A DNA stretch of 64,000 nt from assembly GCA_963778465.1 (NCBI GenBank), contig CAVZUK010000003.1:62001-126000 (forward strand), read 5' to 3'. A model generated the notes under the pieces. That model saw only the letters and a program-made list of their open reading frames with translations. It was not told the origin of the DNA and made no database searches. Position 1 is the stretch's first letter; every line of letters starts with the position of its first letter. The translations under genes were made by a program, and so were the position numbers. Source of the stretch: CAVZBW01 sp963778465 (GTDB lineage Bacteria; Actinomycetota; Acidimicrobiia; Acidimicrobiales; RAAP-2). Of the stretch, positions 29,792 to 38,850 are shown in pieces.

Positions 29792-30126
29792 AGGGCGTCC
29801 GTCCCCCGCTCGCCGGTGCGCACCCGGACCAGCGTGTCCACCGGAATGACCCAGACCTTTCCGTCGCCGATCTTGCCGGTCGCCGCCGCCTGGACGACGG
29901 CGTCGACCACCGATTCGACCTGAGCGTCGTCGACGGCGACCTCGATGCGAAGCTTCGGCACGAAGTCGACCTCGTACTCGGCTCCCCGGTAGATCTCCGT
30001 GTGCCCTCGCTGGCGCCCGAAGCCCTGGGCCTCGGTGAGGGTCATGCCCTGGACGCCCAGGTTCTTGAGGGACTCCTTGACGTCATCGAGCTTGAACGGC
30101 TTGATGACCGCCACCACGAGCTTCAA
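29788..30126 (-). CDS. glnB: PII nitrogen regulatory protein
   Basis: 112 residues, the standard PII length. It senses ATP/ADP and 2-oxoglutarate and gates the ammonium channel. MKLVVAVIKPFKLDDVKESL is the family start. The T loop reads GRQRGHTEIYRGAEYEVDFV with Tyr51 available for nucleotidylylation. ATGKIGDGKVWVIPVDTLVR is the C-terminal signature. The position directly after amt (61-nt gap) makes it a GlnK-type partner, even if it is often labelled GlnB. Confidence 0.96.
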   Translation of the reverse strand: MKLVVAVIKPFKLDDVKESLKNLGVQGMTLTEAQGFGRQRGHTEIYRGAEYEVDFVPKLRIEVAVDDAQVESVVDAVVQAAATGKIGDGKVWVIPVDTLVRVRTGERGTDAL

Positions 30127-30187
30127 CGGTCCACTCCCTTCGATGTGGGTTGTCTGGTCTGCCGGCTAGCGCTGTGTGGGGTGCCGG

Positions 30188-31636
30188 TCACGTGACTCCC
30201 GCCGGACGTTCCTCGGCCGCCGTTCGGTCGGCCGCCGCCGTGCGGTCGGACGCCCTCGTCAGTGAGGAAACCCGCTCGGCGAGCGTCTCGACGGGGAAGG
30301 CCTCCTCGTCGTGGACCGCCAGGTCGCCGACCTCGAGGACCGAGTCCTTCTCCCTCAAACCCCGGCAGATGAACTTGACCACGTAGATGATTATGGCCGT
30401 CATGATCGCCGAGTAGCAGATGACCCACACGGCGGCCAGGAACTGTTCCCATTCCTGATGCCACGAGCCCGTATAGAAGAGGCCGCCGATCGATATCGAG
30501 GGTGTCTTCCCCAGGCCTATGTACTCGATCATTCCCGGATCGGCCAGGAAGCCGACTAGGAGACCGCCGACCAGGCCCGCTATGCCGTGGGTATAGACGA
30601 CCCCCATGGCGTCGTCGACGTTCTTGAACGGTCTGATCTTGGGCAGGTTGTACCAGGCCACCCAGACGATCGACGAGGCCACGACCCCGACCACGATGGC
30701 CCCGTAGCCGTTGACCCACCCGGCCGAGGGCGTGATCCCGACCAGACCGCAGATCATGCCGTTGATGGCACCGAGGAAGGTCGGTTTGTGCTCTCGAGTG
30801 AAGAGCATGTCCATGAACATCCAGATCAACAGTGCGGCCGCGGTGGCGAGGTTGGTATTGACCACGGCAGAGGCGGCGTCCGCACCTGCGTAGTACGGGT
30901 CACCACCGTTGAACCCGTTCCAGCCGAGCCACAGGATGCCGGCCCCGACCGCCACCATCATGAGGTTGTTCGGCACGGCATGGGTTCGGTCTCGCAACAG
31001 CCGGGGACCGATGATGGCGGCGGCCACGAACCCGCTCACCCCGGCGGACAGGTGGATGACGTACCCACCGGAGTAGTCCACTGCTCCCTTCTGGGCGAAG
31101 AAGCCGCCTCCCCAGAGGAGGAACGCGTTCACGCTGTAGACGAAGGTCGACCACAGCGGCACGAAGAGCAGCCAGGCCTTGAACTTCATCCGGCCGAGCA
31201 CGCTCCCGAGGAACAGCAGAGGAGTGATGGCCGCGAACACGAACTGGAAGTAGAAGAGCGACGATTCGGAGAAGTGGAACGGTGGTCCGACGGTCACCAA
31301 GGGCAACGTCGCCTGGTTCTGTTCAGCGAAGTGGCTCACCGACACGCGTGGTATGCCGACTAGGTCTCCCCAGAAGGAACCTGCCGGTCCCCAGTGTGCG
31401 GGTGTCCCGAACCCCATCTGAAAGCCCCAGAGCACCCACACGATGAGCACCAGGCTGAAGCCGGAGAAGGCCATCAGCATCGTGTTGACGACCCACTTGC
31501 GCTGAACCAGGCCGCCGTACAGCACGGCCAGGCCTGGGAGGCTCATCAGACCGACGAACGTTGCCGCAGTCAGCTGCCAAGCGTTGTCCCCGGGGTTGAG
31601 CCAAGACGGGTATGCAATCCATGTGGCCCCAAGCAC
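30188..31636 (-). CDS. amt: Ammonium transporter (Amt/MEP/Rh)
   Basis: 482 residues with eleven predicted membrane segments and no cleavable signal peptide. Pore features are the twin-His residues in GGYVIHLSAGVSGFVAA and VVYTHGIAGLVGGLLVG, plus WLGWNGFNGGDPYYAGADAA. The C-terminal cytoplasmic tail is longer than in E. coli AmtB and rich in Ala, Arg and Thr. The start is GTG 31636. It is followed by glnB in the same direction, the classic amt-PII pair. A candidate nitrogen-control site lies about 140 bp upstream. Confidence 0.95.
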   Translation of the reverse strand: MLGATWIAYPSWLNPGDNAWQLTAATFVGLMSLPGLAVLYGGLVQRKWVVNTMLMAFSGFSLVLIVWVLWGFQMGFGTPAHWGPAGSFWGDLVGIPRVSVSHFAEQNQATLPLVTVGPPFHFSESSLFYFQFVFAAITPLLFLGSVLGRMKFKAWLLFVPLWSTFVYSVNAFLLWGGGFFAQKGAVDYSGGYVIHLSAGVSGFVAAAIIGPRLLRDRTHAVPNNLMMVAVGAGILWLGWNGFNGGDPYYAGADAASAVVNTNLATAAALLIWMFMDMLFTREHKPTFLGAINGMICGLVGITPSAGWVNGYGAIVVGVVASSIVWVAWYNLPKIRPFKNVDDAMGVVYTHGIAGLVGGLLVGFLADPGMIEYIGLGKTPSISIGGLFYTGSWHQEWEQFLAAVWVICYSAIMTAIIIYVVKFICRGLREKDSVLEVGDLAVHDEEAFPVETLAERVSSLTRASDRTAAADRTAAEERPAGVT

Positions 31637-31772
31637 GATGCGCTGTTCTCCTCCCTCTCGGTCGATCCACCGACCCTGCCGATGGCATATCGATCCGTGG
31701 TTGCGGGTACCCTGCAGGCACGCCGTCGGCCGTCAGTATGGTGGCGAGGGATTTCTGAGTTGCTACGCGCGT

Positions 31773-31789
31773 GTTACCAGAATGTGAAC
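31773..31789 (-). promoter_or_regulatory. Imperfect palindrome upstream of amt, possible GlnR-type site
   Basis: GTTAC at 31773 and GAAC ending at 31789 form an imperfect palindrome, GTTAC-CAGAATGT-GAAC. It resembles the GTnAC-N6-GAAAC half-sites bound by actinobacterial GlnR but does not match strictly. It could equally belong to the divergent cNMP-binding gene. Confidence 0.3.
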
Positions 31790-31909
31790 TGGTAGCGACG
31801 CCCGGGAGATGCTCCGCACCCCAGGCCTGATCCGTTGCCGGCGGCCGGATCGAGGCCCGATCCAGCCCGGATCCCTGCTGAGAAGGCAAACCGTCGGTAG
31901 CCTCTGGGC

Positions 31910-32329
31910 ATGCCCAGCAGCCCCAGCACGGACCTCTCGAGCATCTGGCTCTTCTCTTCTTGCAGCGCGAAGGAGTTGCGGATGCTCCGCCGAGCCTCCG
32001 CCGAGGTCACCGTGTCCAAGGGCAAGGAGTTGGTCAAGGAGGGCAGCATCGGGCGGGAGTTCTTCTTCATCCTCGAGGGCACCGCCTCGGTGCGGCGCAA
32101 CAACCGGCGTGTGGCTACCCTCGGCCCCGGCCAGTACTTCGGCGAGCTTGCGCTGCTGGACCGCCGCCCCCGCTCGGCCTCGGTCGTCTCCGACACCGAC
32201 ATGCGCCTCCTCGTCCTCGGCCAGCGGGAATTCGCCGGCGTGGTCGAGGCGATCCCGTCGCTCAGCCGCAAGTTGCTCGCGACCATGGCGGCGAGGCTGC
32301 GCGACGCCGACGCCCGCGCTTACCACTAG
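31910..32329 (+). CDS. Stand-alone cyclic nucleotide-binding domain protein
   Basis: 139 residues, almost entirely one cNMP-binding (CAP_ED) domain. ASAEVTVSKGKELVKEGSIG is followed by the phosphate-binding cassette GPGQYFGELALLDRRPRSAS, with the Glu and Arg that bind cAMP or cGMP. No DNA-binding or enzymatic domain is present, so it may act on a partner protein. It diverges from amt and is followed 47 nt later by the PPOX gene. A 19-bp tandem duplication starts within its stop-codon region. Confidence 0.85.
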   Translation: MPSSPSTDLSSIWLFSSCSAKELRMLRRASAEVTVSKGKELVKEGSIGREFFFILEGTASVRRNNRRVATLGPGQYFGELALLDRRPRSASVVSDTDMRLLVLGQREFAGVVEAIPSLSRKLLATMAARLRDADARAYH

Positions 32330-32360
32330 GGACCACGAAAGCCACCAGGGACCACGAAAG
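32323..32360. repeat. 19-bp tandem duplication
   Basis: CCACTAGGGACCACGAAAG (32323-32341) and CCACCAGGGACCACGAAAG (32342-32360) are adjacent and differ at one base. The first copy contains the stop of the cNMP-binding gene. The pair fills most of the gap before the next gene. Confidence 0.92.
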
Positions 32361-32376
32361 ACCTCCCGGAGACCAT

Positions 32377-32811
32377 ATGGAGCTGACGGTCGCCCTCGAG
32401 ATGGCGAGGGGCCACAACCAGGGGATACTTGCCACCGCCTCCCCCGACGGTCGACCTCACCTGAGCAACATCTTGTACTCGCTCACCCGCGATCCGGCCA
32501 CCGGCGAATCCGCCGAGATCTCGATCACCGACGACCGGGTCAAGACCCGCAACATCCGTCGCGACCCCCGCGTCGCCCTCCACGTAGGGGGCGACAGCTT
32601 CTGGGAGTACGTGGTGCTGGAGGCCAGGGCCGAGCTCTCACCGGTCGCCACCTCGACCCACGACCAGACCGTGGAGGAGCTCGTCGCCATGTACCGGCGC
32701 ATCCAGGGCGAGCACGACGACTGGGACGAGTTCCGCCAGGCCATGGTGGACCAGCACCGCATCCTGCTGCGCCTGTGGCCCGAGCGGGCCTACGGCATCG
32801 TCAGGAGCTGA
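32377..32811 (+). CDS. PPOX-class oxidoreductase, probably F420-binding (Rv1155-like)
   Basis: 144 residues with a split-barrel flavin/deazaflavin fold. QGILATASPDGRPHLSNILY, DRVKTRNIRRDPRVALHV and GEHDDWDEFRQAMVDQHRI closely follow the pattern of mycobacterial Rv1155, which binds F420. This group reduces small electrophiles, but the substrate is not known. ATG 32377 has CGGAG 5 nt upstream. Its stop overlaps the opposed FeS reductase gene by 11 nt. Confidence 0.85.
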   Translation: MELTVALEMARGHNQGILATASPDGRPHLSNILYSLTRDPATGESAEISITDDRVKTRNIRRDPRVALHVGGDSFWEYVVLEARAELSPVATSTHDQTVEELVAMYRRIQGEHDDWDEFRQAMVDQHRILLRLWPERAYGIVRS

Positions 32812-34867
32812 GGGACTCCTCCACCACCTGGGAGAGGTCGAGCACCCTCACCTCGTCCTCCTTGGCGTTGGCCCGCACCGCGTCGTCGAGCATGATCATG
32901 CAATAGGGGCACGCCGTCGAGACGACGTCGGCCCCGGTGCCCAGGGCCTCCTCCGTGCGCTCCATGTTGACCCGCTTGCCGATGCTCTCCTCCATCCACA
33001 TGCGGGCACCTCCGGCGCCGCAGCAGAAGCCCCGCTCCCGGCACCGGCGCATCTCCACCTGCTCGACGCCGGGGATGGCATCCAGGACCGACCGGGGCTC
33101 GTCGAACACCCGGTTGTGGCGGCCGAGGTAGCACGGGTCGTGGTAGGTGACGGTGCGCTGGAACCCACGGGGGGCCAGCCGCCCGCTCGAGACGAGGTGC
33201 TCGAGCAGCTGGGTGTGGTGGATCACCTCGAAGTCCCCGCCCAGGGCCGGGTACTCGTTCTTGATGGAATTGAAGCAGTGGGGGCACCAAGCCACGACCT
33301 TGCGGGCCCCCACCTCGCTCAGGGTGGCGACGTTCATCTTGGCCTGCTCCTGGTAGAGGTACTCGTTGCCGAGGCGGCGGGCGGGGTCGCCGGTGCAGGA
33401 CTCCTTGGGTCCCAAGATGGCGAAGGTGACCCCGGCCTTGTGGAGCATGCGGGCGGTGGCCTGGGTCGCCTTACGGGCCCGCTCGTCGAGGGCCCCGGCA
33501 CACCCCACCCAGAAGAGGTACTCGACGTCGTCGGGGATGGAGTCGGTGACCACGGGGACCTCGAAGTCGAGGACTTCGGTCCACTCCGCGCGCTTGGCCT
33601 GGCCGAGACCCCACGGATCGCCCTGGTTCTCGATGTTGCGCAGCATCAGCCCCGCCTCGGTCGGGAAGCGCGACTCCATCAGCACCTCGTAGCGCCGCAT
33701 GTCGACGATCGCGTCGACGTGCTCGATGTCGACGGGGCACTGCTCGACGCAGGAGCCGCAGGTGGTGCAGGACCACAGGACGTCGGGATCGATGACCCTC
33801 GGGACCAGGCTCTCGGGCTCGCCCTCTGCGGAGCTCGAGCCGTTGGCCGACTCGCCGGACCCGTTGGAGCCTCCCGGAGCGGCGAGCAGGCGGCCCGCGG
33901 ACGAGAACATGTTGTCCCGGAGACCCATGATCAGCAGCTTGGGAGAGAGCGGCTTCCCCGTGCTCCAGGCGGGGCACACCGACTGGCAGCGGCCGCACTC
34001 GGTGCAGGTGACGAGGTCGAGCATCTGCTTCCAGGAGAAATGGTCGATCTGGCCGACGCCGAAGACGGTGTCCTCGGTGACGTTCTCCATGTCCATGTCC
34101 GGGGTGGAGTACAGCGCTCCGAGCGCCCGGGGCCGCCGGGAGAAGGCGACGTTGATCGGCGCCACGAAGATGTGCAGGTGCTTGGAGTACGAGACGAAGA
34201 CGAGGAAGCCGACGATGACGGCGATGTTGAGCAGCAGGAACGTGACCTCGAGCACGCTGTTGACCCCCGTGCCGAGGGGGTGGAGGGCCTGGCCGACGAT
34301 GTGCGAGGCGAAGGCCCACCAGCCGAACGGGAAGTACCCCGTGTTGACCTGCGCACCCCGGTACAGGAGGAGGGTGATCATGACCAAGGCGATCATGGCC
34401 AGCACCAGCCACGCAGCACCGGTGTGGGAGCCGTAGAAGCGTGAGGTCCGCTCCCGCCGCCTCGGCGCGTTGATGAGCCGGATGATGGTGAAGGTGATGA
34501 GCGCCAGCAGCACGGCGGTGATGAAGAAGTCCTCGAGGAACCCGAGGACCGCCGTGTGCCCGATGCCCGGGAAGTGGAAGTCGCGCTGGAAGAGGCAGCC
34601 GTAGGCCTCCACGATCGTGAACAGCAGGATGGTGAAGCCCCACATCGTGAAGAAGTGGGCCACGCCGGGGATCGTCCACCGGAGGAGCTTGCGCTGACCG
34701 GCCACCTCGGTGACCTCGGCCTCCGCCTTGGGAAAGACGCTGCCTCGCGCCCGCTTCGGATCCGCCCGGCCGGAGCGTACGAGACGGGACACCCAGTGGA
34801 ACCGGCGACCGGCGACGACGAGCGCGATCACCGTGATGGACAGGCCGATGGCGATCCTTACGGGCAA
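32801..34867 (-). CDS. Membrane-anchored FeS heterodisulfide reductase-like oxidoreductase (EtfD/Rv0338c type)
   Basis: 688 residues. The N-terminal half has about six membrane segments resembling the NarI-type haem b subunit. Two [4Fe-4S] motifs follow, CTECGRCQSVCPAW and CTTCGSCVEQCPVD. Two HdrB-like CCG domains include CPHCFNSIKNEYP, CCGAGGARMWMEE and CPYCMIMLDD. The architecture matches mycobacterial Rv0338c (EtfD), proposed to pass electrons from electron-transfer flavoprotein to menaquinone during fatty-acid oxidation. No etfAB genes are visible here. It starts at TTG 34867, supported by AGGAGG 4 nt upstream. A Gly/Ser-rich linker separates the two ferredoxin motifs. Confidence 0.87.
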   Translation of the reverse strand: MPVRIAIGLSITVIALVVAGRRFHWVSRLVRSGRADPKRARGSVFPKAEAEVTEVAGQRKLLRWTIPGVAHFFTMWGFTILLFTIVEAYGCLFQRDFHFPGIGHTAVLGFLEDFFITAVLLALITFTIIRLINAPRRRERTSRFYGSHTGAAWLVLAMIALVMITLLLYRGAQVNTGYFPFGWWAFASHIVGQALHPLGTGVNSVLEVTFLLLNIAVIVGFLVFVSYSKHLHIFVAPINVAFSRRPRALGALYSTPDMDMENVTEDTVFGVGQIDHFSWKQMLDLVTCTECGRCQSVCPAWSTGKPLSPKLLIMGLRDNMFSSAGRLLAAPGGSNGSGESANGSSSAEGEPESLVPRVIDPDVLWSCTTCGSCVEQCPVDIEHVDAIVDMRRYEVLMESRFPTEAGLMLRNIENQGDPWGLGQAKRAEWTEVLDFEVPVVTDSIPDDVEYLFWVGCAGALDERARKATQATARMLHKAGVTFAILGPKESCTGDPARRLGNEYLYQEQAKMNVATLSEVGARKVVAWCPHCFNSIKNEYPALGGDFEVIHHTQLLEHLVSSGRLAPRGFQRTVTYHDPCYLGRHNRVFDEPRSVLDAIPGVEQVEMRRCRERGFCCGAGGARMWMEESIGKRVNMERTEEALGTGADVVSTACPYCMIMLDDAVRANAKEDEVRVLDLSQVVEESLSS

Positions 34868-34992
34868 GGGTCCTCCTGATACTCGTGGCCCAGTAGCGAG
34901 GGGCGGCGCCCGGCGGGCTCACCACCGGGCGGGGCACAGAACGTGGCGCAGAACAACGTCACAGCAGGAAGACGATAGTGTGGCGTCCGCCC

Positions 34993-35063
34993 GCGGGCGT
35001 AGTTCAGAGGCAGAACATCAGCTTCCCAAGCTGAGAACGCGGGTTCGATTCCCGTCGCCCGCT
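34993..35063 (+). tRNA. tRNA-Gly (CCC)
   Basis: The acceptor stem GCGGGCG (34993-34999) pairs with CGCCCGC (35056-35062), discriminator T. The anticodon arm TCAGC-TTCCCAA-GCTGA gives anticodon CCC, and the T arm is GCGGG-TTCGATT-CCCGT. CCA is not encoded. Confidence 0.96.
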
Positions 35064-35082
35064 CTCAACGACGAGGCCAGCC

Positions 35083-35952
35083 TCACCCCGGCGTCGTGGC
35101 GTGCCGATCGAGGAAGTCCAGGATGGCCCGGGTGAAAGCATCGTTGCGGTCCCCGGCGACCATGTGCCCGGCGCCGGAGACGTCGACGAATTCGACCTCC
35201 GGGAACCGTGCGAGGAACTCGCCGGCCTTGCGCTGGCTCACCAGGTCGCTCATCCGGCCGCGGACGAGGAGCACGGGGACGCCGCCGGCGACGATCTGCC
35301 CCACGGCGGCGTGCATCCGCTCGACGTCCATCACCTCGGACGGGCGGAGCGACGACGCGGTGTCCATGAAGGCGGGGTCCCAGTGCCAGTACCAGCGGTC
35401 CCCCCGGAGGCGGAGGTTCTTGCGGAGCCCGTCGAGGTCCGCCGGTCGGGGGCGGTGCGGGTTGTAGGCGGCGATGGCGTCGGCCACCTCCTCGAGCGAC
35501 CCGAACCCGGAGGAGGACCGGTCGACCATGAAGTCGCGGATCCGGTCCGCGCCCGCCGGCTCCATGTCCGGCACGATGTCGACCAGCACGACGGCGCGGG
35601 CGATGCCCGGGACGAGCTCCCCGGCAAGCACCATCGAGGTGAACCCGCCGAGCGAGGCGCCCACCAGCACGGGGCCCGGGGGCAGACCGCGCAGCACCTC
35701 TCGCACGTCGCCGGCGAAGCTGAGGACCCGGTAGTCGCCGTCGGCCGCCCAGCCCGATTCACCGTGGCCCCGCAGGTCGACGGTGATCCCCTGCCAGCCG
35801 CGATCGGCCACGGCCGCGGCGGCCCCGCCCCACGAGTGGCGGGTCTGGCCCCCGCCGTGCAGGAAGACCACGCCCGGAGCCTCCGGGTCACCGCGGCGGT
35901 CGCCCACGATCGGTACGGCACCGACGCCTTCGACGGAGAACCGCTCGCCCAC
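35083..35952 (-). CDS. Alpha/beta hydrolase
   Basis: 289 residues from GTG 35952. VVFLHGGGQTRHSWGG supplies the oxyanion hole, VLVGASLGGFTSMVLAGE the nucleophile elbow with Ser, and VDVSGAGHMVAGDRNDAF the catalytic His. DLRGHGESGW is typical of esterases, lactonases and dehalogenase-like members. The frame is open further upstream and another GTG exists near 36038, so the start is uncertain. The substrate is unknown. Confidence 0.82.
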   Translation of the reverse strand: MGERFSVEGVGAVPIVGDRRGDPEAPGVVFLHGGGQTRHSWGGAAAAVADRGWQGITVDLRGHGESGWAADGDYRVLSFAGDVREVLRGLPPGPVLVGASLGGFTSMVLAGELVPGIARAVVLVDIVPDMEPAGADRIRDFMVDRSSSGFGSLEEVADAIAAYNPHRPRPADLDGLRKNLRLRGDRWYWHWDPAFMDTASSLRPSEVMDVERMHAAVGQIVAGGVPVLLVRGRMSDLVSQRKAGEFLARFPEVEFVDVSGAGHMVAGDRNDAFTRAILDFLDRHATTPG

Positions 35953-36170
35953 GTGGTCGGACGCCGATCTCGGCCGCTGCCGGGCCTCGTCGGAATCTGC
36001 AGTATCGCTGTAGGAGCCTCGTGGGTACGAATCCACGTGGCGTAGGATACGAGGATCGACGCAAGGGGGCGCGGGTCGCTGCGCCGGTTCGGTACCGAGG
36101 TCCCGCCGAAGCTCGCCCGACCCCGGCGGCGCGCCGGCGGACCACGGCTGTCGCCGAGGTTCGCCGTGCC

Positions 36171-38438
36171 TTACGGCGGGGGGATCCGGCCCAGGCGCGA
36201 ACTGTTCCAGACCACGAATCCCGACGACAGGGCCATCGCCGCGCCGGCGATGAGGGGGTTGAGCAGGCCGGCCGCGGCGACTGGTATCGCGACCAGGTTG
36301 TACGCGAACGCCCAGGCGAGGTTGCCCCGGATCGTCCTGAGAGTCCGCCGAGCGAGAGAGATGGCGGTCGCGACGACCCGGAGGTCGCTGCGGACGATGA
36401 TCAGGTCCGCGGCGTTGATGGCCACATCGGTGCCCGAGCCGATCGCCAGGCCGAGGTCGGCGACGGCCAGGGCCGGTGCATCGTTGACCCCGTCTCCCAC
36501 CATGGCCACCGACCGACCCTCGCCTTGGAGCTGGCGGATCATCGCCACCTTCTCGGTCGGGAGCGCTCCAGCGACGACCCTGTCGACGCCGACGGACTCG
36601 CCGACAACTCCAGCGGTCGTCTCGCTGTCTCCGGTCAACAGCAGGCAGTCGAGACCGAGGCGTCGCAGGCGGGACACGGCGGGGGCGGCCGATGGGCGGA
36701 CGACGTCGGATACCGCGAGCAGCCCGATGAAACTGCCTCCGCGCCGTACCACCACCACGGTGCATCCCCGCTCCTCCCAGGCCCGACAGAGGCTCCCTAT
36801 CGAGGGGCCCAGGTCGCCCGCGTCGTCGTCGCGGCCGGGGCGTCCGACGGAGACGCACTCCCCGTCGACGACACCGCTCGCACCCAACCCCGGCTGCGCA
36901 AGGAAGGACTCGACCATCGGAAGTGCCCCGAGCTCCTCGGCGGCCGCAGCTGCGATGGCCCTGCCCACGGGGTGCTCCGATGCAGCCTCGACCGCGCCGG
37001 CAAGGCGGAGCAGCGTGCTGCGAGCCGTGCCGGGAGTGGGCTCGACGTGGGCGACCGCCATCCGACCCTCGGTAAGGGTGCCGGTCTTGTCGAGGACGAC
37101 CGTGTCGACCGCACGAGAGGCCTCGAGGGAGCGATAGCCCTTGAAGAAGATGCCGAAGCGGGCTCCCGTCCCCGACGCCACGAACAGGGCCGCAGGCGTG
37201 GCCAGCCCCAAGGCGCACGGGCACGCGATGATCAGCACCGACAACGCCGGGCTAAAGGCGGCCGACGCCGAACCGGTGGCCATCCACCACGAGACAAGGG
37301 TGATCAGGGCTACGCCGACGACCAGCGGGACAAACACGTTGGCGATGCGGTCGGCCAACTCCTGCACGGCGGCCTTCTCGTTTTGGGCACGCTCGACAAG
37401 GTGCAGCATCTGGGCCAGTTGGGTATCCCCACCCACCTTGGTCGCCCGGACCACGATGCGACCGGTGAGCGCGACCGTCCCCCCGAGGACGCCGTCGCCG
37501 GGGCCGGCCTCCGCAGGCACCGATTCGCCCGTCATGACGCGACGATCGACGGCGGTCTGTCCGGCGACGACTTCGCCGTCGGTCGCGACCGTCTCGCCGG
37601 GTCGTACGACGAACCTGTCCCCGACACCGAGCTCCGCGGTCGGGCGCCTGGACTCGACGCCCGAATCGTCAAGGACCGTGGCCTCCTTCGCCCCGACCGT
37701 GGCGAGGGCACGCAGCGCGCTGCCGCTCCGCTTCCTCGACCACGCCTCGAAGTATCGGCCGAGCAGCAGGAACGTGGTCACCCCGGCGGCCACGTCCAGG
37801 TAGATCGAGCCCCCCGACCGATGGACCAGCACGTAGATCGCAGACTCGGCGGAACGGTCGGTGTCCCGGAAGAACATCGCGTACAACGACCAGCCGGTGG
37901 CCGAGAGGATGCCCATCGAGACGAGCGTGTCCATCGTCGCCACGCCGTGTCGGGCGTTCCGCACCGCCGCCTGATAGAAGGGCCAGGCGGCCCAGGTCAC
38001 GACGGGGGCGGCCAAGACCACGAGCAGCCACTGCCAGCCGGGGAACCGCAACGTCGGCACGATCGAGAAGGCGATGGACGTGTCGCAGAGCGGCATGAAC
38101 AGGAGCGCAGAGACGATGAGGCGGCGGCGCAACGAGCGGACCCGCCGATCCATCTCATCAGCGTCCGCCGCAACCTCCTGCGCTTCGTCGCCCACGACCT
38201 GGGCCGAGTACCCCGTCGCGGAGACGGTTCGGATCAGCTGGTCGATCGCCAGGTCGTCCGGCAGGACGACGGTGGCGCGCTCGGTCGCATAGTTCACCCG
38301 GGCCTGCACACCGTCGAGGCGATTGAGGCGCCGCTCGATGCGAGCCGCGCAGGCGCCGCACGTCATTCCGTCAATCGTGAGGGAGACCTCTCGTGGCGAC
38401 GTGGTGGTCGCCGGGGCGCGGCTCGCAGTGAGCGCCAT
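36171..38438 (-). CDS. copA: Copper-translocating P1B-type ATPase
   Basis: 755 residues. An N-terminal HMA domain has the copper site MTCGACAARI. Membrane segments flank the ion-path motif IIACPCALGLATPAALFV. The catalytic loop contains VVLDKTGTLTEG with the phosphorylated Asp, ASEHPVGRAIA and MVGDGVNDAPALAVADLGLA. This combination points to Cu(I) export. It lies 10 nt after the small HMA protein gene and shares its promoter at 38773-38802, so both should respond to the same copper signal. Confidence 0.93.
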   Translation of the reverse strand: MALTASRAPATTTSPREVSLTIDGMTCGACAARIERRLNRLDGVQARVNYATERATVVLPDDLAIDQLIRTVSATGYSAQVVGDEAQEVAADADEMDRRVRSLRRRLIVSALLFMPLCDTSIAFSIVPTLRFPGWQWLLVVLAAPVVTWAAWPFYQAAVRNARHGVATMDTLVSMGILSATGWSLYAMFFRDTDRSAESAIYVLVHRSGGSIYLDVAAGVTTFLLLGRYFEAWSRKRSGSALRALATVGAKEATVLDDSGVESRRPTAELGVGDRFVVRPGETVATDGEVVAGQTAVDRRVMTGESVPAEAGPGDGVLGGTVALTGRIVVRATKVGGDTQLAQMLHLVERAQNEKAAVQELADRIANVFVPLVVGVALITLVSWWMATGSASAAFSPALSVLIIACPCALGLATPAALFVASGTGARFGIFFKGYRSLEASRAVDTVVLDKTGTLTEGRMAVAHVEPTPGTARSTLLRLAGAVEAASEHPVGRAIAAAAAEELGALPMVESFLAQPGLGASGVVDGECVSVGRPGRDDDAGDLGPSIGSLCRAWEERGCTVVVVRRGGSFIGLLAVSDVVRPSAAPAVSRLRRLGLDCLLLTGDSETTAGVVGESVGVDRVVAGALPTEKVAMIRQLQGEGRSVAMVGDGVNDAPALAVADLGLAIGSGTDVAINAADLIIVRSDLRVVATAISLARRTLRTIRGNLAWAFAYNLVAIPVAAAGLLNPLIAGAAMALSSGFVVWNSSRLGRIPPP

Positions 38439-38448
38439 CTGGCCGGCG

Positions 38449-38730
38449 CTAGGAGGTGACGCTCGAGGTCACGGACGCCGGGTAGCCCTGCTCGGTCACC
38501 AGGGCGCAGAGCCTGCCCGCATCGACCTCGGAGGGATCGAAGGTCACCGTGGCGCTGCCGGCGTCGAGGTCGACGGTGGCGCGTACGACGCCGGGCTCCT
38601 CCACGAGCACCTCCTCGAGAAGGGCAACGCACGAAGCGCAGTGCATCCCGGCGACGCCGAGCGTGACCTGGTCTCGCGGTTCCGATGGCACGCCGGCGAT
38701 CCTAGAACCCTCCCGCTCGTGGTCGGCCAA
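38449..38730 (-). CDS. Small HMA-domain protein, CopZ-like copper chaperone
   Basis: 93 residues, one heavy-metal-associated domain. VTLGVAGMHCASCVALLEEV holds the CxxC metal site, and SATVTFDPSEVDAGRLCALV and the C-terminal GYPASV complete the ferredoxin-like fold. Its likely role is to hand Cu(I) to CopA, whose gene follows at 10 nt. The N-terminal 18 residues precede the domain, and an internal start (GTG for VPSEPRDQ) is possible. It is the first gene behind the BlaI-type operator. Confidence 0.86.
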   Translation of the reverse strand: MADHEREGSRIAGVPSEPRDQVTLGVAGMHCASCVALLEEVLVEEPGVVRATVDLDAGSATVTFDPSEVDAGRLCALVTEQGYPASVTSSVTS

Positions 38731-38772
38731 GCGGGACTTGGCGACCCCCTCCGGTTCTGGTACAAAATGGAG

Positions 38773-38802
38773 AGTCTAACTACGCAGCGTAGTAAGGACC
38801 AA
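38773..38802 (-). promoter_or_regulatory. Copper-island promoter 1 with 15-bp palindromic operator
   Basis: ACTACGC-A-GCGTAGT (38779-38793) is a perfect inverted repeat. On the minus strand TTGGTC (38802-38797) and TAGACT (38778-38773) are separated by exactly 18 bp, and the palindrome lies wholly in that spacer. It resembles operators of BlaI/MecI/CopY-family repressors (TAC-centred palindromes). It sits between the divergent HMA-copA operon and the operon that encodes the BlaI-family protein, so it could control both. Confidence 0.75.
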
Positions 38803-38850
38803 AACCGGGGCGGCCGGCGACCAAGGCCCGAACCCCAACCACAAGCCGAC

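Noticed and set aside
35953..37224. Upstream extension of the alpha/beta hydrolase frame to 713 codons
   Set aside because: The extension is antisense-frame shadow of copA with no domain; the hydrolase fold begins at about 35952.
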